64,000 nucleotides of DNA from Nyssa sinensis (taxonomy: Eukaryota; Streptophyta; Magnoliopsida; Cornales; Nyssaceae). A program made the position numbers and the translations under genes. The stretch spans positions 12,880,450 through 12,944,449 of the forward strand of contig CM018052.1 of the NCBI GenBank assembly GCA_008638375.1, in the 5' to 3' direction. Below, piece after piece: positions 23,720 to 35,502 of the stretch (position 1 is the stretch's first letter; each line of letters starts with the position of its first letter). The notes beneath the pieces were generated by a model. The model was not told the DNA's origin. It was given only the letters and a program-made list of their open reading frames with translations, and ran no database searches.

Positions 23720-26700
23720 TGTCACGCCCCGAATTTCCAATCGAACCCGGGGACGCGACTAAAGCGAAATAAAGGAAGAAAATAAATAGACAAATAAATA
23801 AATAAATAACAATTCAACTGATTTAGATACAAGCCTACATACATTCCTGTTTTATAAAATTTCAGCAGAACCTCCTTTGTTTTCTAAGCCTTTTCTCACC
23901 TAATATTTTGCAACAATTCACATATATAAACAATAGTACATCCCATCCTCACTCAATGGCCACAATCTCATCAAATTTAAATATATATCGCCTAATTATA
24001 CAACCGAGGACAATTAAATAGATACACACGTACATACGTTCACTTCGGTCAATATATATACATGTCTTTGGGCTTAAGCCAGTACATCACAAATTACGCC
24101 TCTCGGGCCAAATATCCATCTACAGTCAAGTCTCCTCCACTCAGCTAGACTTCCTCAAATCTCAGGTGTTGGGAGTATCATCTGAAATATGGTTCCCACG
24201 AATGGGTCAGCTCAACTGCTGGTATGGTACAATTCTAATGCAAGGAACAAAATTAAGTCGTGGCATGTGCAAGTGTACATTCATATCTATGTGCCTTACA
24301 AGTCATGCATACAATATAATGGCAATGTACAAACTACATCTGTATAAAACCCTATATCACGTTCAAAAATTCATCAACACAGTGCACAGGCAATATGCGT
24401 GGCACACCCATGCATCTCAATGTCACACCCATGTCTCATGATACGGTCCTTCCCCGCTAGCATGAGTACCGCCACGTATGTCTCCTTTTCGGTGCGCCCT
24501 CGATGGAAAAGAGTACCAACGGCCGAATTTTGGGTTTTTCACCACAGGATCTACACCCTCATAATGCACCAACACCTCGTGCTGACCCACACTATGCTTT
24601 CAAGGAATCACACTATGCCAATATGCCATGATTTCATCATGCAATAATACAGTTCAAATGAAACATCACTTTCAGAAGCATATGCAACATGCTTCAAATA
24701 ATGCATCACATTTAAGATCAACAATAGCATTTAAATCACAAGACTTCATCCACAAATCTACATGTCCTGCTCGATCAATCTCAACACTTACGCAAATCCA
24801 CATGTCACAATATCAACAATTCTTCTAAAACATAAATCACATATGATGACAACTCAAAAAGTAAATCATAACTCCCAAATAATCATAAAGAACACGTAAG
24901 CATATAAACAATCAACTCAAGGGTTCTCAAAGCAATAATTCCTATGTGATCTTCTAGCAACAGATAAGTATAAGAATTATTCAATCAATATGCACATCAA
25001 TCCTAATTTAATCCTATTCCTTACTTAGCAAAGTACCAAACCTGATAGGGTTGGTCACAACCCTACTAAGTTGTGTCCACTATGCAATCCAATCAACCAG
25101 TAAGTAACTCAGTCCTCCAATGGAATCATATCAAGCTTATGTTTATCTCCATTCATAGATATCCTCCAGATATGTCGTTAGTCATGTCTATGCATATCCT
25201 GGCATTATCCTTCTGATGGCCATCATAATTGATACAACATTTAATTGTTCATCATGTTCCCCAGATGTGAACATATCCAACCTTTTGAGAATTTGTAGTC
25301 AAACGTGAACCAAATTGTTGTGCATCGAGAGTTTGAGGTTAATCTTTAGTCCACGGTTCAAAAGTTGAAGAAAACACACCGACAGGTTGATCGAGTCGGC
25401 CAACCAATTTAAATCCAGTTTCATCAGCTTCTTCAACCTTTTTCCCTCAAGCAGATGATGATCCTGACGGATTCTATCCCTTAATCATCCCATCCATCAG
25501 ATATTGAAGAACTTTCCCTTCCTCTCATCAGATTATTGTCTAGCTCTCTGTTGCAGAGTCCTCAACTATTGTATCACTTACCGTCATTCTCAAGTTCCTC
25601 CATTTTCTGACTCAAAGCCCTCCAAAGTCTTAGTTTTCTTCAATCCTCATTCAGACCTTAGAATGCATTAAGAATACTTAAAGAATACTGAACAAGCAGC
25701 TCTCTGGATCCTTTTAAAATCCCTTGTCACTTCACATACCGCAACATTCACATAATCCCGAGTTGTATCAAAATCCATCATCCGAACCTCCATCGTAGCT
25801 GCTGTTACTATTTCTCTCAATTTTTTCCAGATCTGCTGCATCAGATTTTGCAAATCAGCGGCTCTAAGAACATCCAACTGAACCAATCCAATTCAACTCA
25901 ATACTACCACAGCTCCTATCTATCACTGGAACCCATATCAGGCCCTTCACTACCTCTGTACTTCCGTCCCCCCCTTGCTGCATCGCTACATACCCACAAC
26001 CACAATAATCGAACCCCCAACAGAACCCATCAAGCAGGGCAACTGACCCTCACTGTCCATAACAACTGCACCATTTCAAACAAATTATCAAAACCCAAAT
26101 TCTGCATCATCTTCCTCAAACCGTAACATCATCATTCAACCCTCAATACACCCAACACACTGTAATCCTACAACCGTAAGTCATAACTTTCTTGGAAAGG
26201 AACCTTAAAACAGTCTCAAATTCCCCGATCATAGCCTCTACCTGTACAAGAAACCCAATACCCAACTGACTGAAGCAACCATCCATATACATATACTGCA
26301 GTCGCAAGGAAGAAATAGGCATCCCACTATTTCCTCCCCCTGATTCAGGCTCAATCGAGTCATCACCGCAGCCATCGACAAAACCGCAACATCACACACA
26401 ATCCCAAACCACAAAACCGTAACATCCACTCACACAATTTCAAGCTATACAACGTCATCTCCAAACACGGCCATGACCGAATCAGCAATCTAACCTGAAA
26501 TCCATTTATTCCGTTGCAGCTCCATCCTCCCCACTCATCATCAACCTGAACCGCAATTCATTGCCAATAGAGAAACAGCAGCACTAAAACCACACGACAA
26601 AAATCCCAAATTCAGGTATAAAGTTTTTCTGCATAAGATCTGAAATCTCCCCATCACCAACATGAATTTAACCCATCAAATTTAAAAGAAACGAAAAACC

Positions 26701-27277
26701 CCTTTTTGGAACAGCCCACATCCCCTTCTTCGCTGCCTCACGTGCCTCTCTTTTTCTCTATATATCCCTCCTTTATTTTCTCCTTTCCACCAACTTAAAG
26801 TCGGTGACAACCTACACTCAAACACACACCACACATTACACGCCACACTCCCCAAGGCTGCCGACACCCACTTGATATTTCTTTTCTATTTTTTTTTTTG
26901 CTACTTTACTATATTAAATATTTTATAAATATTTAATTCCACAAAATATTATAAAATGCCAATAAATTTGCTATAAAGTCGGGGCTCAATTTAATTATTT
27001 ATTTACCAATATTGGGTCTCGTTCGGATCCCATATTATATTCTTATAATTAATGATTCGTATCAATCCCATGGATTTATCCTATCACTCGATAAACCGGT
27101 TTAACTATTTTCTTCGAGCCTATATCATTTTTAAATGGTCTGGATTAATTTTTATATTTCTTAATAATTAATCCCCTCATGGCTTACTATATTCAGGGCT
27201 ATCTCTACTTATTATCGTTACAAAACCCTCTTTATTCATTCATTTATTATTATTATTATTTTTTTCAAGTCTCTACA
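23720..27277 (-). mobile_element. LTR-A solo LTR inside the reverse transcriptase
   Basis: TSD gtgga at 23715-23719 and 27278-27282. On the plus strand it reads TGTCACGCCCCGAATTTCC to CAAGTCTCTACA, that is, an LTR-A in minus orientation, 3558 bases, with no interior or second LTR. It is closest to the solo LTR at 56196-63477 (shared text gactaaagcgaaataaa after the terminus). The coding frame of the RT matches across the insertion when the TSD is counted once. ORFs within (24166-24828, 25848-26126 and others) are LTR sequence, not genes. Confidence 0.92.
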
Positions 27278-27358
27278 GTGGATCCTTCTAGGATTGACTT
27301 TGTCATGAGTTGGGAGAGGTTAGACCTTAAGTTAATTGGGTTGGTTTGGATTGCATGA
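27278..27358 (+). pseudogene. Reverse transcriptase fragment after the solo LTR
   Basis: Starts with the second TSD copy and reads VDPSRIDFVMSWERLD, the normal continuation after the GVFVD at 23719. It then loses similarity and hits a TGA at 27356-27358. The rest of RT, RNase H and integrase have been deleted between here and the 3' non-coding interior. Confidence 0.8.
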
Positions 27359-28804
27359 TTATGTATGTGCTTGTTACTTTAGTATGTATAATTGTACAAT
27401 GTGCTTATTTTCTTGATTTGTTGAGGGTATGTGATATGCTTGATTATTGATCAACTGTGGCTAGATACTTATATCTACGTAGTAGACTTAGTGATTTATG
27501 AGATAGGTTATATGCTTAGTTATCTATAAGATAGGCTATAAGTCCAGATATCCATAGGATCGGTTGTGTACCTAGTTACCTATATGATAAGTTGTATGCT
27601 TATTTATGTATAGGTATATTCTTAGGATGGATCCTATACTTAAGTGCTTATGTGGTAAGCAACGTATTAGTTGTTAATTGTTACTTGTTGATTTTATGTA
27701 TGTATGTTAGGTTAGTACCCAATAGTCATAAGGTTACAGCACTATGACTATGATATCTATACGTTCAAAAACCAAAAACATTAGACTAGATTAGTATTTA
27801 TGCATGTATAAGGGTATGCTTAACCATGTTAGTATGTAAGTGTGTTTTGATACATGTGTGTACAGATTTATATATTCATAGTTAAATTAGTAAAGAGTTT
27901 CACTAAGAATCTCAAAGGTTTTGAGACTTTATTTAATATATTGACTAGAATGATGATGAGTCAAAATAACCTTAGATGAAATTTGGGATTTTTCTTTTTA
28001 TACTTTCTTTAATGTTTTTTTTTTTTTTTAAACCTTGATATTGTGCCTTAGGTTTCATGTTTGAAATACATAGACTACATTGTCTACATTCGAATATCCA
28101 GTTAATATATATGCTTAAAATTAATAGGTTAATCTTTATTAATGCTTGATGTTTAGTCTCAGTTTTATATATATATATATATATATAGACTAAGGTAGAT
28201 GATGACGACTTTACTTGGAGATTATGTTGTTGATGTCTTGTGGATCATTATAGTACTTGGAGAATATTGGATTATTAAATTACATTGAGGTGCAAGTGAT
28301 ATATTGATGACATTGTGATAAATTACTAGATGATCACATAGCTTAATTTGTGATTAGTTAGATGGTCATCATATATATTGAGAGACTTTAAGGTATCCTT
28401 GTGGGCATTAAGAATTTTATATTTTAATTATGTTGCATTATTGAAGTGGATCATAATGCTTGGATGGAATTGGAAAAAAAAAAATTTGGCATTAATAAGC
28501 CATCATGTTTAAGGATTTCATTATGCATTGTACCATGTGGAGTGGGTCGTTACAAATGGAATCAAAACCAGACCTTAGTAGGGAGTGCAGAGATGTCTGC
28601 ATGCCACTGCACGCCCGCCCAAATGGACAATGTTCCTTTGGGGAGAGAGGGTAATGGGAGAAGGTAATGCATCCCACATCACCTAGGGAAGGGAAAGGTG
28701 AAGGAGGTAAGGCTGCGTGTCTCCATGTTATAACGCATTTTATATTACTTTTTCTAAAATTTTGTCGAAGAGGTACATTTTTAAATTTTGAGACAAAATT
28801 TCTT
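27359..28804 (+). other. 3' non-coding interior of the Tekay-like element
   Basis: AT-rich, no gene. It contains a 4 x 28-base array (27502-27613), a TA microsatellite (about 28164-28188) and blocks shared in reverse with the interior of 163-6062 (for example gtgggtcgttacaaatgg near 28540). The text around 28200-28445 is also found inside the solo LTR at 58316-58618. Confidence 0.65.
27502..27613. repeat. 28-base tandem repeat, 4 degenerate copies
   Basis: Units of the type gatagg(t/c)tatatgcttagttatctatag start at 27502, 27530, 27558 and 27586. Related copies lie in reverse at about 4640-4800, so the array belongs to the family interior. Confidence 0.75.
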
Positions 28805-28818
28805 TAAGGGGGGAAGGA
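28805..28818 (+). other. Polypurine tract of the Tekay-like element
   Basis: taaggggggaagga directly before the TGTGGATATC start of the 3' LTR. Confidence 0.88.
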
Positions 28819-31648
28819 TGTGGATATCTGAAAAATCAGGGTAATTTTTTTTGTTTTGCTAGTAGGGCACTACACATGCATCATTTAGACATAATTCATA
28901 TTTAAAAGTATATTTTGAGTATGACATAGAATAAAAACATGCTTAGAATGTTAAAATACACCTCCTGTAAAAATGTGAGCCTAATCGGAGATAGTTTGAA
29001 AAATTGGACCAAAAGGCCATCCCAAGTGGCCCGGGTGGAACTGGCCAAACCCTCCCGCAGGTGAAAATAATTTTTTTAGAAAATTTTCATTTAAAATAAT
29101 TTTAAGAACTTTGGTTAAAGCAAAATGTCGAATTGAAGCGTTTCAAGACGGATTGTAGTGTAACGGGGTCCTGGACTCATTAAGGGCAAAAAGATCTTTT
29201 CACCCCTTTGCCTCTTTAGTATAAATACAGCCCCTTAGAGATAAAAATCTTCGAAATTGGTCTGAGAAGAAGCAGAATTCATGCATGGAGAGAAAAGTGA
29301 AGAAAAACCTAGGGTTTTCCAAGTTTCAAGCCACCAAAAGACATCTCTAGGCTAGGATTCTCATAAGGCTTCCTTCTAGGAAGTTGTTCCCCCATATCAA
29401 GGGCTACATTCTCACTAATTGGTTTGGCTGCACAGTGAACACAACTCCCTAGGGTTTAGAAAAACCCTTTTAGGTATGATATCTTGCTAAGTAAAAAATA
29501 GGGTTAAGTTTATGAGGTTTTTTTATATGCTGATTGAGTGATTTATATGTTTACTTGTTGTTAGAAATTTACTTAGGATGTAGTTCCTTTGAAAAATCAA
29601 GAGTTGGTAATTTGTATACTTGTGTGTTCTTTGAGGCCTTTGAGAATTTTTCAAAATGATGAACATGTAACTTGAATATATGTTTGATTCATTACATTGT
29701 GGCTTATATTCATGTGAATAGACCTTGTGTTTTAGAAGATATGATCGTTTAATGCATTGATGCTTTGTGTAATTATGTGTTCTTTGAGAATTGGAAATGT
29801 AATAAACATGTAACATAAGCATGTGTTTAAATTAATTGTATATAGCATATATTCATGTGAAAGAAGTTGTATGGTTTGAAAGTTAGAATTTACTTTATAG
29901 ATGATGCATGATTTAAGGTGTTCACCATGTATTTGATAACATGCCTCATTGAAATTGCATAGAAAAATCAAGGCATATTGGCATATTGTGATTCCTTCAA
30001 AACATAGTGTAGGTTGAGCACTTAGTGTTATGCATTATGAGAGTGTAGATCCTGTGGTGAAAAATCCAAAATTGGCCATTACATTAGTGCCCAGTATCCA
30101 GCAGGAGCAATCCGTGAACGGGTTTAGTACTCGCTGATCCAACGGGAGCGAACTATAAATTGAGACATGGTGGCATAGAGTTTGCATGGGTGTGTCACGC
30201 ATATTGCCATTGCATTATATTAATGAATTGCAAGGCATGTAGATTATAAATGTACACTTGCACATGCCACACCTTAACTTCGTTCCTTGCATTAGCACTA
30301 TGTCATAGCAGTTGAGCTGACCCCTCGTGGGATATCATGTTACAAATGAGGCTCCCAGTACTTGGGACTTGATGAAGTCTTGAAGAGTGGAGGAGAAATG
30401 GACCACAGAGGATATTTGGCCCTTGAGGCATATTTTGAGTTGTATAAGGGTATAAGCCCTAAGCCATATGAAATAAACTTGTAGAAATTTTGTATATTAT
30501 GAAAACAATGAGTAAGACCTTATATTTGTAATGAACATGAAGTTTGAAACATTTAAATTTCAAGTAGATGAGTACATATGGTGGATTGTATATTTAAATG
30601 ATGTATGTTTAATTCCTATAAAATTGTGGCCATCGAGTGAGGATAGAATGTATAAATCCTTATTTATATGAAGCATTATGAATATTAGGTGGGAAAAGAC
30701 TTAGAAAACAAATGGGACTATGTTGAAATTTTGTGAAATTTAAAGATTTGTTAGGTGTGTAAAACACCCTTTAAATAGGTGGGAAAGGTGTTAAAAGAGG
30801 GGTTTAAAAACCTTGAAGAAATAGGCTAAAAATGGGAAAAAAGTAGCCTTCAAAACCTTGGAAAAAATTTACAAAACAGAGAAAATCAATGCAGCAAACA
30901 GAGAAATTCAGCTACAGTTAATTGTTTCTGCAAAATAGCCCCTTGACAGCCCCGTGCTCGCACCTACGCGCACTGCGCCTTGCCGTGCCCTGCCCTGCGC
31001 GCCTGCGCACCCTCCTTGCACGCACCCTGCTCACGCGCGCCCACTGTCTGGGCCTATACGTACGCCTACTGCCCAGCCACCTGTGTCCTAGCTCGACACC
31101 AGCCCTTGGCCACCTTTTTGAGCCATGTTTGGGCACCCTTTTGGGCCATCTTTGGGCACCCTATTGGGCCATCTTTGGCCAATCCTTGGGCCATCTTTGG
31201 CCACCCTTTTGGGCTATGTTTGGACACCTGTTTTAGGCCATGTTTGGCCACCCCATTGGGCCAGGTTTGGCCGCTCTCATGGGCCTTGTTTGGCCACTTC
31301 CTTAGACCAATTTTGGTAGACCTTTTGACCTATTCTTGGCCTATGTCCTTGGACATTTGGGGCCCATTTGGGCTATTGTTCCAAGGTATACTTAGAGGCA
31401 TTTTGGGATTATTTTGGAGGCCATTTTTTAATATAACTTAAACTAATTTTGAACATTGATTGGGAGGAATATTTGATAGACATTAGAAGACCATTTTGAT
31501 TAAGTCAATAGCAAGTTTTCATTTCAAATCTTGGAGAAACATGAGGGAATAAATGCATAATCAACTAAATCCATTAAATTGTCTTTTATTTCTTTTTCTT
31601 ATTTCATTTCACTCACTCCCCGAGTTTGTGAGAATTCGGGGCGTGACA
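28819..31648 (+). repeat. 3' LTR of the Tekay-like element
   Basis: Begins TGTGGATATCTGAAAAATC and ends TCGGGGCGTGACA, followed by TSD gccct. Same block order as 18451-21208, with a TATA box at 29220-29227. ORFs in the GC-rich part (30918-31441) arise from the minisatellite and are not genes. Confidence 0.88.
31110..31293. repeat. 23-base minisatellite, about 8 copies (3' LTR)
   Basis: Same unit as 20741-20853 (such as ccacccttttgggccatgtttgg). There are about three more copies than in the partner LTR, so the array has changed length since insertion. Confidence 0.88.
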
Positions 31649-31653
31649 GCCCT

Positions 31654-32907
31654 ATTATGATGAACTAAAGATATTAGAAGCATAACAGAGGAGCTTAGGG
31701 GCTTGAAGTGCAAAACACCACGGTTGCCACTAATGGAGCTTCGAAGCTTGCCTAGAGATGAAGTTAAATAAAAACCAATTTGGGGATCAAGGATCAAAAC
31801 TAGACCCACAAAGGTTTACAACAAAGTAAAAATCATTCATTTTTGCCCAAAAATGGGCATTTACTAGTCACTTACTAGGCTAGGTAAATAATCAGGTTTT
31901 TTTTTTTACAACCTAGAGTGAAACTAAGTTTTAGAGGCACAAGAATGTAGCCCCTTGTAAACCATGAACTACAGGTCAAGAATGGGCCAAAATGGTCCAA
32001 CGATGAGTGAAAAATCCAAGGTGATCAAACTGTCAATTTTTGGAAAAAATGGACTATTCGATGGGATTTTGGGGGCTTAAAATGGTGCCTAAAGGTTTTA
32101 AAAAGGTTTTGGGATAGATTAGGACCAAACAAGGGCTTCAAAACAGCAAAAAAAAAAAAAAAAAGAGTTTAAAACTGTAAAAATTTCTAGTTTTTGGTCA
32201 CCAGCGTCGGAAGTGGTGACCGGAAGACTGCCAAAAAAACTATAGGAAAGAAGAAACTGTTCCGGCTCTGGGTTGGATCAATTTCAGGTCGGGTAGGGAC
32301 TCGTTCAACCACGCATATGGGTCAGTCAACACTGCATCATTTTGATGATTAGGTTTTAAGTTTTTAAATTTGAAATGGGGCTGTTTGGCAACTGGGATAA
32401 TAAATCCCTAGTGAATGCTTCAATTGGGTCTGGGATATCCTTGTCCCTGTTTTGTCCCTTGTTCACCGTTTGTTTTGAAAATCCTTTAAAAAATAAAGGG
32501 GAGCTGCAACTCCCCTGGTTCGAACCCATGACGTGTGTGTGTGAAGCCCTAAACCCCCACATGCTACCATTGAGCCACCACTACTCATGTTGTAAAATGT
32601 CGACTGAAATAATATATAATATATAATTGTATAATTAATTAAATTTAATTAATTTAATAATAATAAAGTATTCTGATGTCTAAAATAAATAAATGAATAG
32701 TGTATTTTGACTATTTCGGGCATCCCGGACCCAATGGCGATGTCCGTTTTGTGAGTAAAAATTTTGAAAAATTAAGACATGTAAAGGTATAAATTACCAA
32801 ATTACCCCTAATATGCCCGAAGCCAAATAAAAAGTCAAGAGAGTCTAAATTGACTTTCTTCGACGTTCCAGACCCAACGGTGAGGTCCATAATACCAAAA
32901 TAGGTAC
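31654..32907 (+). repeat. Middle piece of the outer LTR-C
   Basis: Continues the LTR-C begun at 17659 after the gccct TSD. It shares strings such as gtgtattttgactatttcgg and gcgatgtccgttttgtgag with 12770-12830 and 36895-36960. No gene. The ORF at 32375-32626 overlaps a tRNA-like module and is not credible. Confidence 0.7.
32511..32580 (-). other. tRNA-like A-box/B-box module in LTR-C, antisense
   Basis: On the minus strand ggtggctcaatggtagcat (A-box like, 32579 to 32561) is followed by gggttcgaacc (a perfect B-box core, 32527 to 32517). It looks like a tRNA-derived SINE head or tRNA relic. The acceptor stem and anticodon arm are not convincing, so I do not call a tRNA gene. Confidence 0.45.
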
Positions 32908-34380
32908 TGATGAGTGCACGAAAGTGCACTCTAAATACCCTATTATTAGATTAAAATATTAAAATGTGAATAAAAATGTTGGGATATAACTTATATTATT
33001 TAATTTAATTTCTATTTATAGTGAGATATGTTTGAGCATTATTTTATAATATTTTAAATCTTAAATATTGCATTATCTGTTGGTGAGAGATAGTTTGTAA
33101 TTGTGCTTCACACTTAACATTTTTTGGAACTTTACTATTCAGATTTTATATTTGAATTTATTTTGATGGCAGCCGCATTGCACTTAATTGAGCCCGACTC
33201 ATTCAGCATAATACTCCAAGCTGCATACACAAGTCTTGGGCCGGACAACCTAATACCTCAATTAGACTTGAAGAACTTGAAGATCCTAATTTTAGCAGTT
33301 GTTCATCTATGGAATGAAGAGGCCATGGTAGGAAGTCCACAAGTCTTGGGCCGGCCCATGAGCTTTAATTTCTTGAAGCCGTCCAAAGCAGGGCACAAGG
33401 AAAAGAAAAAAAAGAAGAAGAAAAAAAAAAGAAAGGGGCGTGCGTGCAACGCTGGAGAGAGAAGACGACAAGGAAATAAAAAAAGAAAAAGGGAGAGTGG
33501 TACGGTGCGGCGCAAAAAGGGAAGTGACGTGAGGCGCTGGGGTTTTTAAGGAGAAAAAGGTGCGGTGCTAAAGGGGTTTTTTGGAGAGCGGCAGGAAGAA
33601 AGAAAGAGTGAAAAAATGGTGTGCCGCCAGCTACTTCAGGTTTTCTTGTCCTTGAGATTTATGTTGTCCATCATATGTATGGGTAACTAAATTCTCAAGT
33701 AGGGCTAGGGATGAACTTGCACACTAGATGGTATTTTTAAATTATTTTTGATTCATGTACTTGATTTTCATTTATTAAAATTCTTTGTTTTATCATTCTC
33801 AATTTATTGTTGGTGTTTTCTTCTCCGAATAATTAAAGAGGTTATTCTATTTATAGATTCAGTCATGCTTTTTCTATTGAAGGGATTAGTTCTTTGATTA
33901 TGTTTGGATCAATTGATTATCTATATTGATTTAATTCTTTGCTACAATATTGCTCCCCGGGTATATTTTCGTCATTGGGTTCTCTCAATGTGGATAACAA
34001 TTTGCGTGATTTAAAAGTGATGAATGGTTTTTCAAAAGGTTACATTTGGTTTAATTTTGGTTTACAATTCTATATCTTCTAATTGGGATTTTTGGAATGA
34101 AATTCTCAATTGAGTTATCAGTGAATTAAGAATAATTAAATTACTGGATATGTGCAAGGGATTCCCAACGCTCTACTGTTCGTTAATTTGAGTATTTTTT
34201 CCGTTAATCACTTTGTTTAATTTTAATTTGCATTTAAAATCACTTTTTATTTTCTCGTTAATCATTTAATATTTTCTTTAACTTCTTTATTCTGTCTGTT
34301 ATTCTTTTAATTTGTCTCCCTGTGGAATCGACTCCCCAAAGTTGCACTACAACTACCGCGTTATTCTTTGGGCATAATCA
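32908..34380 (+). repeat. 5' LTR of the Athila element
   Basis: Starts TGATGAGTGCACGAAAG and ends TTTGGGCATAATCA, 1473 bases. A run of A/G near 33400-33450 and an ORF at 33124-33549 are LTR sequence. The ORF differs from its counterpart in the other LTR mostly by amino-acid-changing substitutions, which argues against a protein under selection. Confidence 0.9.
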
Positions 34381-34385
34381 AATTT

Positions 34386-34403
34386 TGGCGCCGTTGTTGG
34401 GAA
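34386..34403 (+). other. Primer-binding site, tRNA-Asp type
   Basis: tggcgccgttgttgggaa, five bases after the 5' LTR. It pairs with the 3' end of plant tRNA-Asp(GUC) with about two or three mismatches in the second half, the priming tRNA expected for Athila elements. Confidence 0.85.
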
Positions 34404-34663
34404 GATGGTAGAAGAATCATTAGATAGTTTTTCTTTTCAGTAGTTTGTAAAGGCAGTAACTTCGTTCCCTCTTTTTACTTGCTGCATTAGTATTTTATTT
34501 GATTTTATTTTTCTTTTCGTATTATTTTTTTTTATTGCTATCTTGCATGCAAAATAGGTATAAGGACGCATTAGGTCGATTTGCTTGTAGGCCTGTGTTA
34601 GAGTTAAATTCGTAGTCTAATTTTTCTAATTTTTTGTTTGATAATTCTTCTAATTCTGAAAAT
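34404..34663 (+). other. Athila leader
   Basis: T-rich untranslated leader between the primer site and the first gag ATG at 34664. No ORF or structure that I can name. Confidence 0.6.
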
Positions 34664-34843
34664 ATGAGTGAACACGAGGATAAACCCACTAAGACAATTC
34701 AGGATTACCTCCACCCTACACGCACAGCTACACCATCACGCATCATGTTTCCACCCAATATGTGTCAACTTGATGTTAAAACGGGGGTGATATAGTTACT
34801 CCTTACATTTCATGGTCTGGAAAATGAAAATCCATATGTGCAC
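34664..34843 (+). pseudogene. Athila gag, N-terminal part
   Basis: The start is chosen at the ATG reading MSEHEDKPTKTIQDYLHPTR, typical of Athila Gag N-termini. A TAG at 34793-34795 lies where the family usually has a glutamine codon, as a C-to-T change would give. The frame runs through LTFHGLENENPYVH to the TSD tgcac. It continues in the same frame at 43039 after the solo LTR. Gag forms the virus-like particle that packages element RNA. Confidence 0.82.
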
Positions 34844-35269
34844 TGTAACACCCCGACCTTGTATAATTAATAATTAACTTACTAATTATTAATTAGTTCC
34901 GATTTAAAGAATGATTAAGGGAATTAATCATAATCTCTCGGCGGTCATGATAGACCAACAAAGTAATTAAATATGTCTGAGAAGAGGGTGTGATGCCCGA
35001 ACCTATTTATCAATTAATTAGGTGAAATAATGTCGTTTTAGCACTGACGGAACTCGAATTAGCTAACTATAGAAATCCGAAATAAATAATAAATGACACG
35101 GAGCCTGTGACACTGAAGATAACTGAAATACGAAACTCTCGGAACAAACCGCATCGAAAAAGGAGCTACGGAATGAAAGTTAGGTAGGAAACATTGAAAT
35201 TGAATTACCGCGTCTGCCAAACGAGGCCTTAGCCTAAAATGGTGGAAAATGGCCAAAAGAGTGGCCAGG

Positions 35270-35335
35270 GGGAATTGAACCCTTGACCTATGGAGGCAAA
35301 GAAATTTCATTCAAAAAGTTACCAACTAGGCTAGG
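35270..35335 (-). other. tRNA-like module in LTR-C, second copy
   Basis: Minus strand gcctagttggtaac (35334 to 35321), then aagggttcaattcccc (35283 to 35268). Same place and spacing as 17960-18032, so the module was present in the LTR-C ancestor. Confidence 0.4.
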
Positions 35336-35502
35336 GGCATCTTTGTATACAAATGTACAAAGATATATATATATATATATAAGTACAAATCTGATTTGGC
35401 CACCTCCCAAGTGACCAATCACCAAACATGCAACACATCAGCATGCGTCACCCCTATGCCCCATAGACCATCATGGCTCTCTTACCCCATGATTTCATCT
35501 TC

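Larger units (their letters stand above)
18451..31648 (+). mobile_element. Tekay-like Ty3 LTR retrotransposon, decayed
   Basis: TSD gccct at 18446-18450 and 31649-31653. Order: 5' LTR 18451-21208, tRNA-Met-type primer site from 21212, decayed interior, half a reverse transcriptase (22821-23719 and 27278-27358), 3' non-coding interior, polypurine tract 28805-28818, 3' LTR 28819-31648. The reverse transcriptase resembles the Tekay/Del clade of chromoviruses. RNase H, integrase and any chromodomain are missing. A minus-strand solo LTR of the same broad LTR-A family sits inside the RT at 23720-27277. The element itself is inserted in the LTR-C that starts at 17659. Confidence 0.88.

Noticed and set aside
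26682..26867. Possible host-type secreted peptide ORF
   Set aside because: It is inside the solo LTR at 23720-27277, lacks a start context or domain, and is not shared in frame with other LTR-A copies.
30918..31441. Overlapping GC-rich ORFs on both strands of the Tekay-like 3' LTR
   Set aside because: They are translations of the GC-rich tract and the 23-base minisatellite. The repeated Trp/Leu/Gly pattern comes from the repeat unit.
32511..32580. Possible tRNA gene on the minus strand
   Set aside because: A-box and B-box strings are present, but I cannot pair an acceptor stem or place an anticodon arm, so only a tRNA-like relic is reported.
33124..33549. 141-codon ORF in the Athila 5' LTR with a similar ORF at 49970-50374 in the 3' LTR
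   Set aside because: The two versions differ mostly by amino-acid-changing substitutions and diverge into low-complexity Lys-rich tails. Their similarity is explained by LTR duplication, with no sign of selection on a protein.
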